The position numbers were made by a program, and so were the translations under genes. From assembly GCF_963169125.1 (NCBI RefSeq), contig NC_084798.1:169599980-169663979 (forward strand): 64,000 nucleotides of DNA, in the 5' to 3' direction. This document shows positions 1 through 10,171 of this stretch, piece by piece; the stretch's first letter is position 1, and every line of letters begins with the position of its first letter. The stretch comes from Humulus lupulus. Lineage: Eukaryota; Streptophyta; Magnoliopsida; Rosales; Cannabaceae. The notes under the pieces were generated by a model. That model was not told the origin of the DNA. It saw nothing but the letters and a program-made list of their open reading frames with translations, and ran no database searches.

Positions 1-277
1 TGATTTTCTTGGACAGGCTATGCCCCCCAGTGTGGTCTCCGTAGAATCCTTCATGAATTTCTTCTATAATTTTCTTAGCCTCGGGCAGGGTCACACATCG
101 GAGTAATGGCATGGAGTATCCTCTTCTATATAGCCTTCCGTCTATAATGGTGTACCTGGGGATCTGATACATCAGTTTTCGAGCCTTAGTCCGTTCTTCT
201 GGGTGAATGCCGGCCACAAGGTATTCAACTATCGGGGTCATCCAGGTTGGCTTGGAATTTATCATGCAAACATCTCC
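1..277 (-). pseudogene. Element A integrase, N-terminal zinc-binding part (partial)
   Basis: Minus-strand translation continues from the RNase H frame through an in-frame TAG (278-280). It gives the linker and the start of a retroviral-type integrase, including the stretch YRRGYSMPLLRCVT and the HEGFYGDH segment that begins the HHCC zinc domain. The same stretch is present in element E at about 43800-43900. The catalytic core is beyond the left edge. Integrase would insert the cDNA into the host genome. Here it is only a fragment behind a stop codon. Confidence 0.75.
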
Positions 278-925
278 CTACTCAAGCTCGGTTATACTGG
301 GTGTCGTTAGATGTTCGATCGGCACGACATTCAATTCGTCGACCTCGGTGGATGTAGCGAGCCTGGCTAGAGCATCTGCGGTCGAGTTTTGTTCTCGGGG
401 GACCTGTTCTATCGCATAGAACTCGAAATGCTCGAGTGCTGCTTTTGCCTTTTCTAAATACGCAGCCATTCTCATCCCACGAGCCTGATACTCCCCTAAA
501 ATTTGATTAACCACCAACTGGGAGTCACTATAGCAATGTATCGCTTTGGCCTTGAGTTCCTTGGCTATACAAAGTCCTACCAATAGAGCTTCGTATTCAG
601 CTTCGTTATTCGACGCTCTGAAGTCAAATCTCAAAGCAGAGTGAAATCGACTTCCTGCTGGGGTGATTAGAATTACACCTGCCCCCGATCCATTTTCATT
701 GGAAGACCCATCAACATAAAGTTTCCACAGCTCGCGAGCTGGGGTTATAACTTCATCGTTAGTCACTCCAGTGCATTCCACTATGAAGTCTGCCAGGGCC
801 TGTCCTCTTATGGTCGTCCTCGGATGATAAGTGATCTCGAATGGTCTGAGTTCAACGGCCCATTTTAGCAGCCGACCCGAGGCTTCTAGCTTGGATAAGA
901 CTTGTCTTAGTGGTTGATCGGTCAA
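278..925 (-). pseudogene. Element A second RNase H (Tat-type)
   Basis: A 215-residue open stretch contains the RNase H signature residues: YVDGSS with the first Asp, NNEAEYEALL with the Glu, and YSDSQLVVNQ with the next Asp. Further on it has NSTADALARLA, the usual end of this domain. In the Tat lineage this domain is a second RNase H placed after a degenerate first one, and both are visible here (first one at 956-1159). It would remove RNA from the RNA:DNA hybrid during reverse transcription. It is separated from RT by frame breaks and ends at a TAG before integrase. Confidence 0.82.
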
Positions 926-955
926 TACATGGATGGGGTGCGCCTGGAAGTAAGG

Positions 956-2040
956 TCAGAGCTTTCGTGATGAGTGGATTAGGCTGAGAGCCAACTTCTC
1001 CATCAAAGGGTATCTCGATTTTTCCCCCAGCAACCTTTTGCTGACATAGTACACAGGCCTTTGCACTTTTTGTTCTTCTCGGATGAGTACGGCGCTGATG
1101 GCATGCTCAGTTGTAGCAAGGTACAGGTACAGAACTTCTCTCGTGATGGGTTTTGACAAGATAGGGGGTTTCGCGAGGTGCTTCTTGAGCTCCTGAAAAG
1201 CTAACTCACATTCTTCTATCCACTCGAACTTCTCCCCCCCCCCCCCCCCCCCCGGCTGTAGATTTCGAGATAAACCTACTCAGTGCCGCCATCCTTCCAG
1301 TCAAACTTTGGACATCCTTATGCTTTTGAGGTGAGGGCATATCAATCAGAGCCTGGATCTTGTCTGGATTTGCTTCTATTCCCCGGGCATTTACAATGAA
1401 GCCTAGGAATTTTCCCGAAGATACTCCGAAAGAGCACTTCTGAGGGTTGAGCTTCATGTTATACCTCCGTAGCATGGCGAAGCATTCTTTGAGGTCGTCC
1501 ACATGGTTATTGTTATGTTGAGATTTAACTAACATATCATCAACATAAACTTCCATGTTATTACCTATTTTTTCAGAGAACATCATGTTTACGAGTCGCT
1601 GGTAAGTGGCTCCAGCATTCTTGAGTCCGAACAGCATGACATTGTAGCAATACAGCCCTTTGTCCGTCACAGAACTCGTATGTTGTTGGTCAGGGGCATG
1701 CATGGCAATTTGGTTATATCTAGAATAGGCGTCCATGAATGACATAAGCCTATGTCTCGCTGTGGCATCTACGAGCTGGTCGATCCGAGGTAAGGGGAAG
1801 CAGTCCTTAGGACAAGCCTTATTGAGGTCCGAGTAATCGATACAGGTCCATCATGTCCCGTTAGGCTTTGAAACTAGCACCGGGTTGGCTACCCAATCGG
1901 GGTAGAAAGCATCCCGGATGAATCGGTTTGCTTTCAACCTATCGACTTCCTATTTTAGGGCCTTCTTCCTGTCATCATCCAGTAGTCTTCGCTTTTGCTG
2001 CTTCGGGGGGGAGCTTTTGTCAATATTCAAAGCGTGGCTC
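956..2040 (-). pseudogene. Element A reverse transcriptase and first RNase H (broken)
   Basis: The minus strand encodes, in order, the RT fingers/palm (CIDYSDLNKACPKDCFPL region near 1800-1850), the catalytic palm with the YVDD box (about 1527-1550), thumb/connection, then a degenerate first RNase H (LYLYLATTEHAISAVL to YYVSKRLL, 956-1159). An in-frame TGA lies where a conserved Trp is expected near 1850. A run of 20 cytosines (1234-1253) replaces roughly 45 bases of the connection that are present in element E. RT is therefore not functional in this copy. Confidence 0.82.
1234..1253. repeat. Homopolymer run of 20 C
   Basis: Twenty consecutive C on the plus strand lie inside the RT/RNase H region of element A. 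Compared with element E, the coding segment between FISKST and the FEW motif is missing here and the homopolymer stands in its place. It may be a true deletion/expansion or a sequencing or assembly artefact. Confidence 0.95.
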
Positions 2041-2123
2041 ACTATATTCGGACTTATCCCTACCATATCCGAATGCGGCCATGCGAAAACATCCTGATTC
2101 TTTTTCAAAAAGCAAATTAATTG

Positions 2124-2900
2124 CTATTTCGTCTCTTCGGGAAGGTTTTTCCCTACCTTTACTGTCTTCGGGGGGTCTGCTTCCTCGAGGCTGACCTCTT
2201 CGAGCTCTTCCAATGGTTCGAGGTCAGCTATTTCCTCTATTCTTGGATCGATTTCTTCGTCTACTTCGAAGACTATCCCATCCTTATTCTGAATTATGGC
2301 GAGCGTTTGTGCACTCGTTTGCTTATTTCCTCTAATGGAAATGCTATAGCATTCCCTTCCCGCTAGTTGGTCTCCCTTCAGTGTCCCGATTCCACTAGAA
2401 GTCTGGAACTTGATGGCCAAATGCCTCGCAGATGAAACTGCCCCCAGCCCTACTAGGGCGGGTCTCCCGAGTAGCACGTTGTAGGCTGATGGTAGGTCCA
2501 CTACTACGAATTCCATCATCTTGGTTGTTGAGACTGGGAAGTCTCCCAAGGTTACAGGGAGCTTGATGGACCCCATACAGGCAATCCCTTCTCCTGAAAA
2601 GTCGTACAACGTCGTTACACAGGCCTTTAGGTCACAAAACGCGAGTCCCATCTTTTCTAAGGTGGCTTTATAGAGGATGTTCACCGAGCTCCCGTTATCA
2701 ATCAGGACTCGGTGAACCCTCTTGTTCGCGAGCTGAAGGGTGATGACCAGTGGGTCGTTGTGAGGAAATTGGACATGGGACGCGTCGTCCTTCGTAAAGG
2801 TTATAGGTTGAGATTCAACCTTTTGGTATTTCGGAGCTCTAGGTTCGGGTTCATAAGGGGACCCATCGCCAGTTTTTAGCTCATTTACGTATCGCTTTTG
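2124..2900 (-). pseudogene. Element A aspartic protease and linker
   Basis: Minus-strand open frame 2124-2684 and its upstream extension contain a retropepsin-like domain. The (D)NGSSVN active-site stretch at about 2680-2700 is followed by NILYKATLEKMGL, then the FVVVDLPSAYNVLLGRPAL strand-turn motif and the RECYSIS motif shared by all Tat elements in this window. Protease would cut the Gag-Pol polyprotein. After the protease comes an acidic linker leading to RT. The frame breaks before RT. Confidence 0.8.
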
Positions 2901-5206
2901 GGCATTCCTGCTCAGTCCTGCGAGATGAGGCCCGCCCGAGATGGTTACGACGTCTTCTCCATCAATCGGAGGGGGTCTCTCGTCTTCCCTTGCTCGGGAG
3001 TTACTGTTTTGGGAAGGCGGTGGTGTAGCTGTCTTCTGGCTGGTAGAAGCCTGGTTATTGTTCTGGTTCCTTACATACTGCCTAAAGTATCCTCTCGAGA
3101 TCAGACCTTCGATCTCGTCCTTCAGCTGCCTGCATTCATCGGTTGTGTGTCCGGTATCTCTATGATATCAACAGTATTTGCTAGAGTCTCTTTTGGATTT
3201 CTGGTTTCTCATGGGGTCTGGACGTCTGAAAGGGACCTGGTTTTCATTAGCCAGGTAAATATTCTCCTGAGACTCATTGAGCTCGGTGTACACCTTGTAC
3301 ACAGAGAAATACCTTTCTCCTTTCTTCTTCTTTCCCCCTTTCGCCTCGGAGTTACTCCCTTCATTTTTCTTTCTTTTGGAAGGAATCTCTACAGGGGGTT
3401 TCGAGGCTGATGGGTTCGCTGAGGTCGAGGCAGAGTTCAAGTTTGTCGTTGTAGTTATGGGCTGAGAGGTCATATTCAGCATTGACCTCGCCTCCTCTAC
3501 ATTGACAAACCTCTGAGCTCGTCGATTAAATTCGGTTATGGACCTCACAGGTTTCCTCTGCATATCTTCCCAGAGGGGACTTCCCGGCATTACCCCGGCT
3601 CGGACAGCCATTAAATGGCCGTTGTCGTCTACATCACGAGCTCGGGCGACTTCCAGATTGAACCTTGTAAGGTAACTTTTCAGTGTTTCATTCGATTGTT
3701 GCCGGACATTGTTCAAGGCGGATGCCTCGGCCCTTATTACGATCTGGCTCTAAACTGCTTCTTGAAATCTCTAGACAACTGATCCCAAGAAGTAATTGAA
3801 TGCCTCTTATATTTTTCGAACCAGTTTTTTGCTGGTCCTGTAAGCGAAGCTGGAAACAGCATGCATCTGAGCTCGTAGCCCACATTACTTGCTCTCATAA
3901 TAGTGTTAAACGTACTTATGTGACTGTACGGGTCGGACTTCCCCTTAAATGGTGGGACGTGAGGAATCTGGAACCCTTGAGGAAACGGAGTGCTGGAAAT
4001 ATGGGGGGCAAAGGGTTCGAGTTCCTCGTCTGACTCTTCGTCCTGATCCCGACCTCATTCATTCTGTAAGAGTCTGAATGCTTTTTCCAGTTGATCAATC
4101 CTCTCTTGGAATGGATCCACAGGGGGTCTATCCTGAAATTGGTTATCATTGATCATAATTCCAGGTTCGTGCCTTCGCATGGGATCCTTGCGTCCATTTT
4201 AGCGATCCATCAGGTCTGGGTTTGAGGGGTTACCATTACCCCGATTCTGATTCAGGTGCTCCCGTAAGTCAGGGTGGTCCCTTTGATTCTTAGTATTTCT
4301 GCGTCCTCGGTCATACATATTGACCGATCTTGTGCCTTCTGAGCCTTCGCTGGCAAGGCTCACCGCATAGTTGTTTCGAGATGGGTTCCTTTCAGGTTGT
4401 CTTGTCTCTATAGTGTGAGACCGAGACATTTGGCTTCTTGTAGGCTGGGCGCCTCTAGGTTCTCTAGCAGTTTCTCCATTCCCATGTTTCCATCCAGCCC
4501 GCCTTTCCCTATCACCCTGAGTCGGTTGTGTGTTTCTCCGAGGTTGTGAGGGATATCTTATTGGCGACAGTGGGTACCATATGGGTGATGGTGGCTGCCA
4601 CCCATTTCGGGGCCTGGAAGGTCCCGAGTTCGCCTGTGCTAGTTCAGGAACGTTCTGCGCTTTACCAGGATTCTGGGTCCGAGCCGCTGCGGGGGCTCAG
4701 TTATTCCCAGTTTCGGCTAGTAACTCAATTGTTGAGTTGACAGGAGCTCCCGCCCGGGTGTTTCTCTGGGGCCTCGAGGGAGCAGGCTGCTCTGGCGGTA
4801 GCGGAGGTTGCTCTGTTCTTCGTGTGGCAGCGTTTTTGCGAGGTCGCCCACGGGGCCTGCGGGGAGGAACATGAACATCTCGCGGAGGTGGATCTTGGGC
4901 CTCAGGCGGAGGTAGGGGCTGAGCCGCCTGCGCCTCAGCAGCCAATCTGGCCAGCTCCTCGTTATGTTTCCTGGCCTCCGCCAACTGCTTTCGCAATTGA
5001 CGGTTTTCAAGCTCCGTAATAGGGACATATCGCTCAGGGTTATAGTACATGTCCTCGTCGTCCCTGGGGGCCGGTGGTGCAGGTGGTCCTCGAGAGTCAG
5101 AGGATCCACTCCTCTCATCCGGGTCCGGATTCATCATCGGTTGTTTCCCAGGGCGTCGTGGATAGCTAACTTCTTCTTCAGGAATATTAGGATCATTCGC
5201 GGCCAT
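2900..5206 (-). pseudogene. Element A gag (broken)
   Basis: I place the start at the ATG at 5204-5206 (MAANDPNIPEEE), about 55 bases inside the primer-binding site. The N-terminal part is proline- and arginine-rich (PPAPPAPRDDED, RRPRGRPRKNAATRR). The capsid-like part lies around 3168-3900 (NETLKSYLTRFNLEVARARD, SPLWEDMQ, EFNRRAQRFVNVEEAR). The zinc-knuckle-like C/H segment follows near 3170. Gag would form the virus-like particle. The frame shifts repeatedly (about 4690, 4430, 3890, 3700), so no intact Gag is encoded. Confidence 0.78.
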
Positions 5207-5262
5207 AGTTGGTTCAATGAGGCTTCTTTGATTGGCTAGACTTAAATTCGTATTGCTTAATG

Positions 5263-5280
5263 CTCTCAATGAAAGCACCA
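5263..5280 (-). other. Element A primer-binding site
   Basis: On the minus strand TGGTGCTTTCATTGAGAG starts 3 bases inside the LTR. The same 18-mer (one or two changes in B) follows the 5' LTR in elements B, E and F, so it is the tRNA primer site of this family. I did not identify the tRNA. Confidence 0.8.
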
Positions 5281-5283
5281 AAT

Positions 5284-5703
5284 TTTTGACGCCGTTTTTC
5301 GTCAACTTAAATCGCAGAGCAATTAAACAATATAAACTACAGTGCGAACGAATAGTAAAGAGGAACAAGAAGGTTTTTACGTGGTTCAGCAGTTAAATCT
5401 GCCTAGTCCACGAGTCTGTGTTATTAAGACTTAGAGTTTTGTGGAAATTCTTCAAGGATGAATTACCCAGAGCTTTTTCTCAAGATCTAAGATTATCCAT
5501 CCCTTACAAATGGTCATTCCTTCTCTATTTATAGGGAAGATTACAGAGTCCGTTCCTACATATTTCGGGAAGATATTCTGTATATCAATTTAAAATAATG
5601 ACATTAAATGCTATATCTTCTATATACAAGGAAATGTCTCTTGAAGACCCGGGAATGAATAACAAACTAAATAACATCCCCTTAATGTTGGGATTTTACA
5701 ACA
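5284..5703 (-). mobile_element. Element A 5' LTR
   Basis: About 420 bp. In element sense it begins TGTTGTAAAATCCC and ends GACGAAAAACGGCGTCAAAA, where the expected terminal CA has decayed. A TATA box (TATAAATAG) lies on the minus strand at 5525-5533. The conserved GTGG/CCAC leader hairpin lies at 5380-5412. The inner edge is fixed by the primer-binding site. The outer edge at 5703 is inferred from the start sequence shared with element F and is less certain. Confidence 0.68.
5380..5412 (-). promoter_or_regulatory. LTR leader hairpin (element A)
   Basis: CGTGG (5380-5384) pairs with CCACG (5408-5412). The motif also contains GTGGACTAG and GAACCACGT in element sense. It sits about 100-130 bases from the LTR 3' end and downstream of the TATA box, thus in the transcript leader. 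Counterparts exist in every Tat-type LTR here. Confidence 0.6.
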
Positions 5704-5708
5704 ATAAA

Positions 5709-6555
5709 TATGTTCGCACATACACAACGGGCTATCTTAGGTGACTTATTGAATCTTCGAGGTCAGCGACCAACATCGCGACTGTTAAGACTTACGGACT
5801 TGTTATGAACTTGCCATCTTACTCCAAGACCTGCTCAGAGCAGATAAATACTATCGAGGCTATCACACTTGAGCTTGCACTTCTTAAGCTCGGGCTGCTC
5901 ATTCCGAAGGCACTCGATAACGGATGTATCCCAATGTCATGCCATTTCGAGCCTAGAAAGAATCCCGAGGTTACGTCTTTGAGATTGCCATATTACTTCG
6001 GAGGTTTTACAATTGGGCCATGCAATGTGTTTCATATATTTCGAGCTTATACTTGATGAATCCAGTTTTTCGAGGTCATAATCTCTGGTCTCGAAATCTG
6101 GGTGTAACACATACCTGCGGATCCCCAGAGACTCGGGATCCTTTTATACGTTTATTTATGACCAGGCTGTCATATTTAATATCCCAGATATTAGGAGAAC
6201 ATTTACTTTGTGATCAAATCATATCCCAATATAAATGGGAAATATATGTATTAAATGTAATAATTATGTAAATATGTGATTTAATCACGTAGTTACCCAA
6301 ACATGTCCATGGAATTTCCTTATAAATAATGAGAATATTGGACAGGGAGAGGGACCATTATTCTGTAATACCGAAACTCTGCCAAAATAGAGGGAGAGAA
6401 ACAACAATAATATAGACTCGTGGACTAGGTGGATTTTGAACCACGTAAAAATTCTGTGTTCTTGAGGGAAATCATTTATTTTTCATTACGGTTTATTAAG
6501 CACTAATCTACCTTATTATTTCATAATACAATGTTGGTAAAAAACTGCGTCAACA
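5709..6555 (+). mobile_element. Plus-strand Tat-type LTR remnant (3' or solo LTR)
   Basis: The last about 500 bp closely follow the element F LTR. They share CAAATCATATCCCAAT, CAAACATGTCCATG, a weak TATA-like CTTATAAATAATG, GACTCGTGGACTAGGTGG, GAACCACGTAAAAA and the end CAACATTG-like turn to GTCAACA at 6555. No primer-binding site follows, so 6555 is an outer 3' end. The left part (5709-5950) is diverged. Element A is in the opposite orientation and abuts it, so A probably inserted into or next to this older element. Confidence 0.6.
6419..6445 (+). promoter_or_regulatory. LTR leader hairpin (remnant LTR)
   Basis: CGTGG (6419-6423) pairs with CCACG (6441-6445) around a short loop. It is at the same position relative to the LTR end as in elements A-C, E and F. 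Confidence 0.55.
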
Positions 6556-7464
6556 CTATAAAACCAAGTTTTAAGGGTTTTTTGCTTAATTATTAAGTTC
6601 CTTTATGCATAGAAGACGTTTACTTCATTTAGATTTGATTAATTGAATTTCTGGCCTTGATTATTGTTTGCCTTGTATGGTAACTTCCTAAATGTGTGAA
6701 TATGTTATTGATCTGTGACATTATTCATACTTGTTAGTTTTAGAAGTTGGCAGGTGTGATAAGTTATTATATACTATTGCTACTACAAGATATTACAATA
6801 CATATAGATATATTAAATTTTCTATGTAGCAGCATATTTTGATGGGATGGTAAATTTAGATTTTTTCCATTCTATTTACTCGTATCTCTTCCGAGAAAAA
6901 AAATGAAGGATTATTGAGAGATTATAAGCTTTTGTATCATAATTATAAGATTCAATTCAAATTGTACCAAAACTTCACATATAATAATAATAATATATTT
7001 AATAATATCCATCGAGAATAATATTTGATTAATTTAATAAACTTCACAATAGTATACTCCACTATTTTTTTTACACTATATCATTAGCTTATTATATAAT
7101 AAGCTAATGTCCTCCAATTTTTATTTTCTAATTAAGATTTTTAGTTTTAATTTTTTTAATTTTATTCTTTTAATAAAAATAAGTATTTTTTGTTTATTAA
7201 TATGCAATATAGTACTTTCATTACAATATAAAGTAATTTATATATGATGATAATTACACCTTTAATAATATATATAGACACCCGCATTTTATTAAAAAAA
7301 AAACTTTTAACACTTTCTCTTAATTTTTCTTTACATTCTTTAGTGTCTTTTCTGTTTTAATTTCAATTATTTTCTTATCTCGTCTTTATAATTTTTTTTA
7401 AAAATAATGTATATTATTTTAAATTTTGACATTAACATGGTATTCATTTATATATATATATATA
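6556..7464. other. AT-rich stretch without recognisable gene
   Basis: Strongly AT-rich with short simple repeats (TA)n and poly-T. No reading frame of coding character and no RNA gene seen. Confidence 0.7.
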
Positions 7465-7872
7465 GGACAATTCTTGTATAGGAGCTTCACTTTAAGTCCT
7501 ACCAGTGAGGCTTTCAGTGTTCTCGACCTTTGAATCGGCACGATTTTCTTTATGACCGTGTATATTGTAGTTATTTAGAGCATCAGTGCGATTTGCAGAA
7601 AATTCCGAATAATTTACATTACCAAAAACTAGGTTCAAACATGTTGCACGCGTGACTATTTTTTTTTTACGCGCGTGGAAAGGAACATGTTTGAACCTAG
7701 TTTTCGGTACTGTAAACTATTCGGAATTTTCGAGAAATTTGCAGGATGCTCTAAATAACTACAATATACACAATCATAAAAAAAAACTGCGCCGAAAACT
7801 ATTCACAGGTCGAGAACACTAAAGAGTCCCACCGGTAGGGCTTAAAGTGAAGCCCCTATATGAGAAATTCCC
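7465..7872. mobile_element. Foldback MITE, copy 1 (408 bp)
   Basis: The whole element is one imperfect palindrome. The left end GGACAATTCTTGTATAGGAG and the right end (GAAATTCCC) are inverted copies. The arms share TTCACTTTAAG, ATGACCGTGTATATTGTAG, AGAGCATC and GGTTCAAACATGTTGC, meeting at a central T/A-rich loop near 7660. Flanks TATATATATA and TATATATATT fit a target duplication of 9-10 bp. It has no coding capacity. The superfamily is uncertain; a 9-10 bp duplication would suit a Mutator-like parent. Confidence 0.85.
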
Positions 7873-7979
7873 TATATATATTAATTTTTTTTTTATATCT
7901 AAACATTTAAGATATATTTTTATTTATAGAAAAAATATAAAATAACGTGAGAATAATTTTTTAAATATATATTATTTTA

Positions 7980-8392
7980 GGAGAATTCTCCTATAGGGGC
8001 TTCACTTTAAGCACTACCGACGGTGGGGCTCTCAGTGTTCTGTGAATAGTTTTTGACGCGATTTTTTTTATGACCGTGTATATTGTAGCTATTTATAGCA
8101 TCCTGTAAATTTTCAGAAAATTATGAATAGTTTATAGTACCGAAAACTAAGTTCAAACATGTTGTGTGCACGAGTGACTAATTTTTTTTATGCGCGTGGA
8201 AAGCAACATGTTTGAACCTAGTTTTCGATACTGTAAATTATTCGAAATTTTCTGAAAATTTGCAAGATGCTCTAAATAGCTACAATATACACGGTCATAA
8301 AAAAAAATTGCGCCGGAAACTGTTCACAGGTCGAGTACACTGAGAGCCCCACAAATAGGGCTTAAAGTGAAGCCCCTATAGAAGAATTGTCC
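7980..8392. mobile_element. Foldback MITE, copy 2 (413 bp)
   Basis: Second copy of the family at 7465-7872, 107 bp away in the same arrangement. It begins GGAGAATTCTCCTATAGGGG and ends in the inverted form ...GAAGAATTGTCC. It is flanked by an exact 10-bp direct repeat TATTATTTTA (7970-7979 and 8393-8402), which fixes the boundaries. Arms of about 190-200 bp are inverted copies with scattered mismatches, so a transcript would fold into one long hairpin. Confidence 0.92.
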
Positions 8393-8588
8393 TATTATTT
8401 TATACTAGTTTTTAATAATAAGTGGGGTGTCTTAATAAAACTTTAGAGTGTAAATATGTTAAAAGAAAAATATGTTGAGGGAGAGAGTCGAGGAAGAAGG
8501 GGCAAAGGGAGTGAAAATAAAATTTTGTTGTTGTCTTTACTATTTTTTTTTTTAAAAAAATAGTTTTGATTTTATTGATTGAGTCTAG

Positions 8589-8978
<390 letters not shown>

Positions 8979-8984
8979 AATAAA

Positions 8985-10150
8985 GTAAGAAATAAAATTT
9001 TGATAGAATAATTTCCCGTATTATACATAGACAATTATTTAGTTTTTAAAAAAATTGATATGATAAAAATTTATTAAAAATATATATATTTAATTATTAT
9101 AAAGACTGGATGTTGTATGACCTAATTATATACATATTGTTTAAAAAATAAAAATATATTTGATTATGTATATAACCATCCCATATTGTTTTTTCTTGTT
9201 TTTTAAAGTTATATTTGTTAAATAATTTATTAATTAAGCTTATAATATATAAATAAATATAAATATTTATTAGTAAATACAAAATAAATATATAATAAAA
9301 TTATAAATATTTAACCCAAAGACAATTATAAATATTTAAACTATATATGTAAAGCACTCTACTAAAAATTAAACAAAACATGTCTTATAAAATTGGACTA
9401 CGCGTATGACATGTGATTTACTCAGTAAAATAATTTAATCAGCAGAAATATAATATACTTGCATCCCCACCATACACATTATACACCTACTATTTTGGGC
9501 CAATTAGAAGCAAGTGCGGGCATTTCGTAAGCCCGCACCACAGAAAAATTCTAAAATTATATATTTGATTTAAAATATATACTAATCAAATAATGAACGA
9601 AGTTGAATAATATGTCGGGATTAAATAGTGATAACTAATTTTAGCTAAATATGACAGAAAAATAAGCTCTTCTGTCCTAACCTACAACAATTGACAAGAC
9701 CAGAGGGATAAGTTCTCTAAAGTCAAGTAACCTTTAGCAAAAATAAGCAAAGTAACATATTTTTTCCAACTTCAATAACTTATTAGTCATCCAAGCCAAA
9801 TTAGGGGAAACAAACAATCATAATCAAAATCTTTTTCTTATTAATTCATTTTTCAATTAACATAAAAGAATTAATTTTATTAAAATTTAGTTCTTATTTC
9901 TCAAATCTTATTTATTTACTAAAGTACTACTGTTTAGCTATTTTAATTTTTTTTTAAAAGTGTGGTTGAAATAGTATTGTATAGCTAAAATAACAAATAA
10001 GAATTAGACAAACATTTGGTGAAGAAAAAAAAGTGATATATATTTTATTTATATGTTGCATAATTATAGCCATTATAATATGCACAAGTCTCCATTGGTA
10101 TGGCAAGGGGGATGTTCCAAACATTAGGCTTGCGCCATTACAAGTTTACA
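8985..10150. other. AT-rich intergenic stretch downstream of HO1
   Basis: Very AT-rich, no coding frame recognised. A short GC-rich inverted motif (GTGCGGGC...GCCCGCAC, about 9516-9538) is the only standout. The stretch nearest 10171 is the 3' UTR and terminator region of HO1. Confidence 0.6.
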
Positions 10151-10171
10151 ACAGCAGCAGCAAATTACACA

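Larger units (their letters stand above)
1..5703 (-). mobile_element. Element A: Tat-lineage Ty3/gypsy retrotransposon, left-truncated by window
   Basis: Reading the minus strand from right to left, the order is 5' LTR (5284-5703), primer-binding site, gag, protease, reverse transcriptase, first RNase H, second RNase H and the start of integrase, where the window ends. The order gag-PR-RT-RH-INT is that of Ty3/gypsy. Two successive RNase H-like domains are typical of the plant Tat lineage. The 3' half (rest of integrase, any antisense gene, 3' LTR) lies left of position 1. Coding frames are broken at many places, so this copy cannot encode a complete polyprotein. The outer 5-bp target duplication would be ATAAA (5704-5708), but its partner is outside the window. 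Confidence 0.88.

Noticed and set aside
7465..8392. microRNA gene
   Set aside because: Long near-perfect arms and flanking target duplications identify MITEs; no evidence for a discrete mature miRNA.
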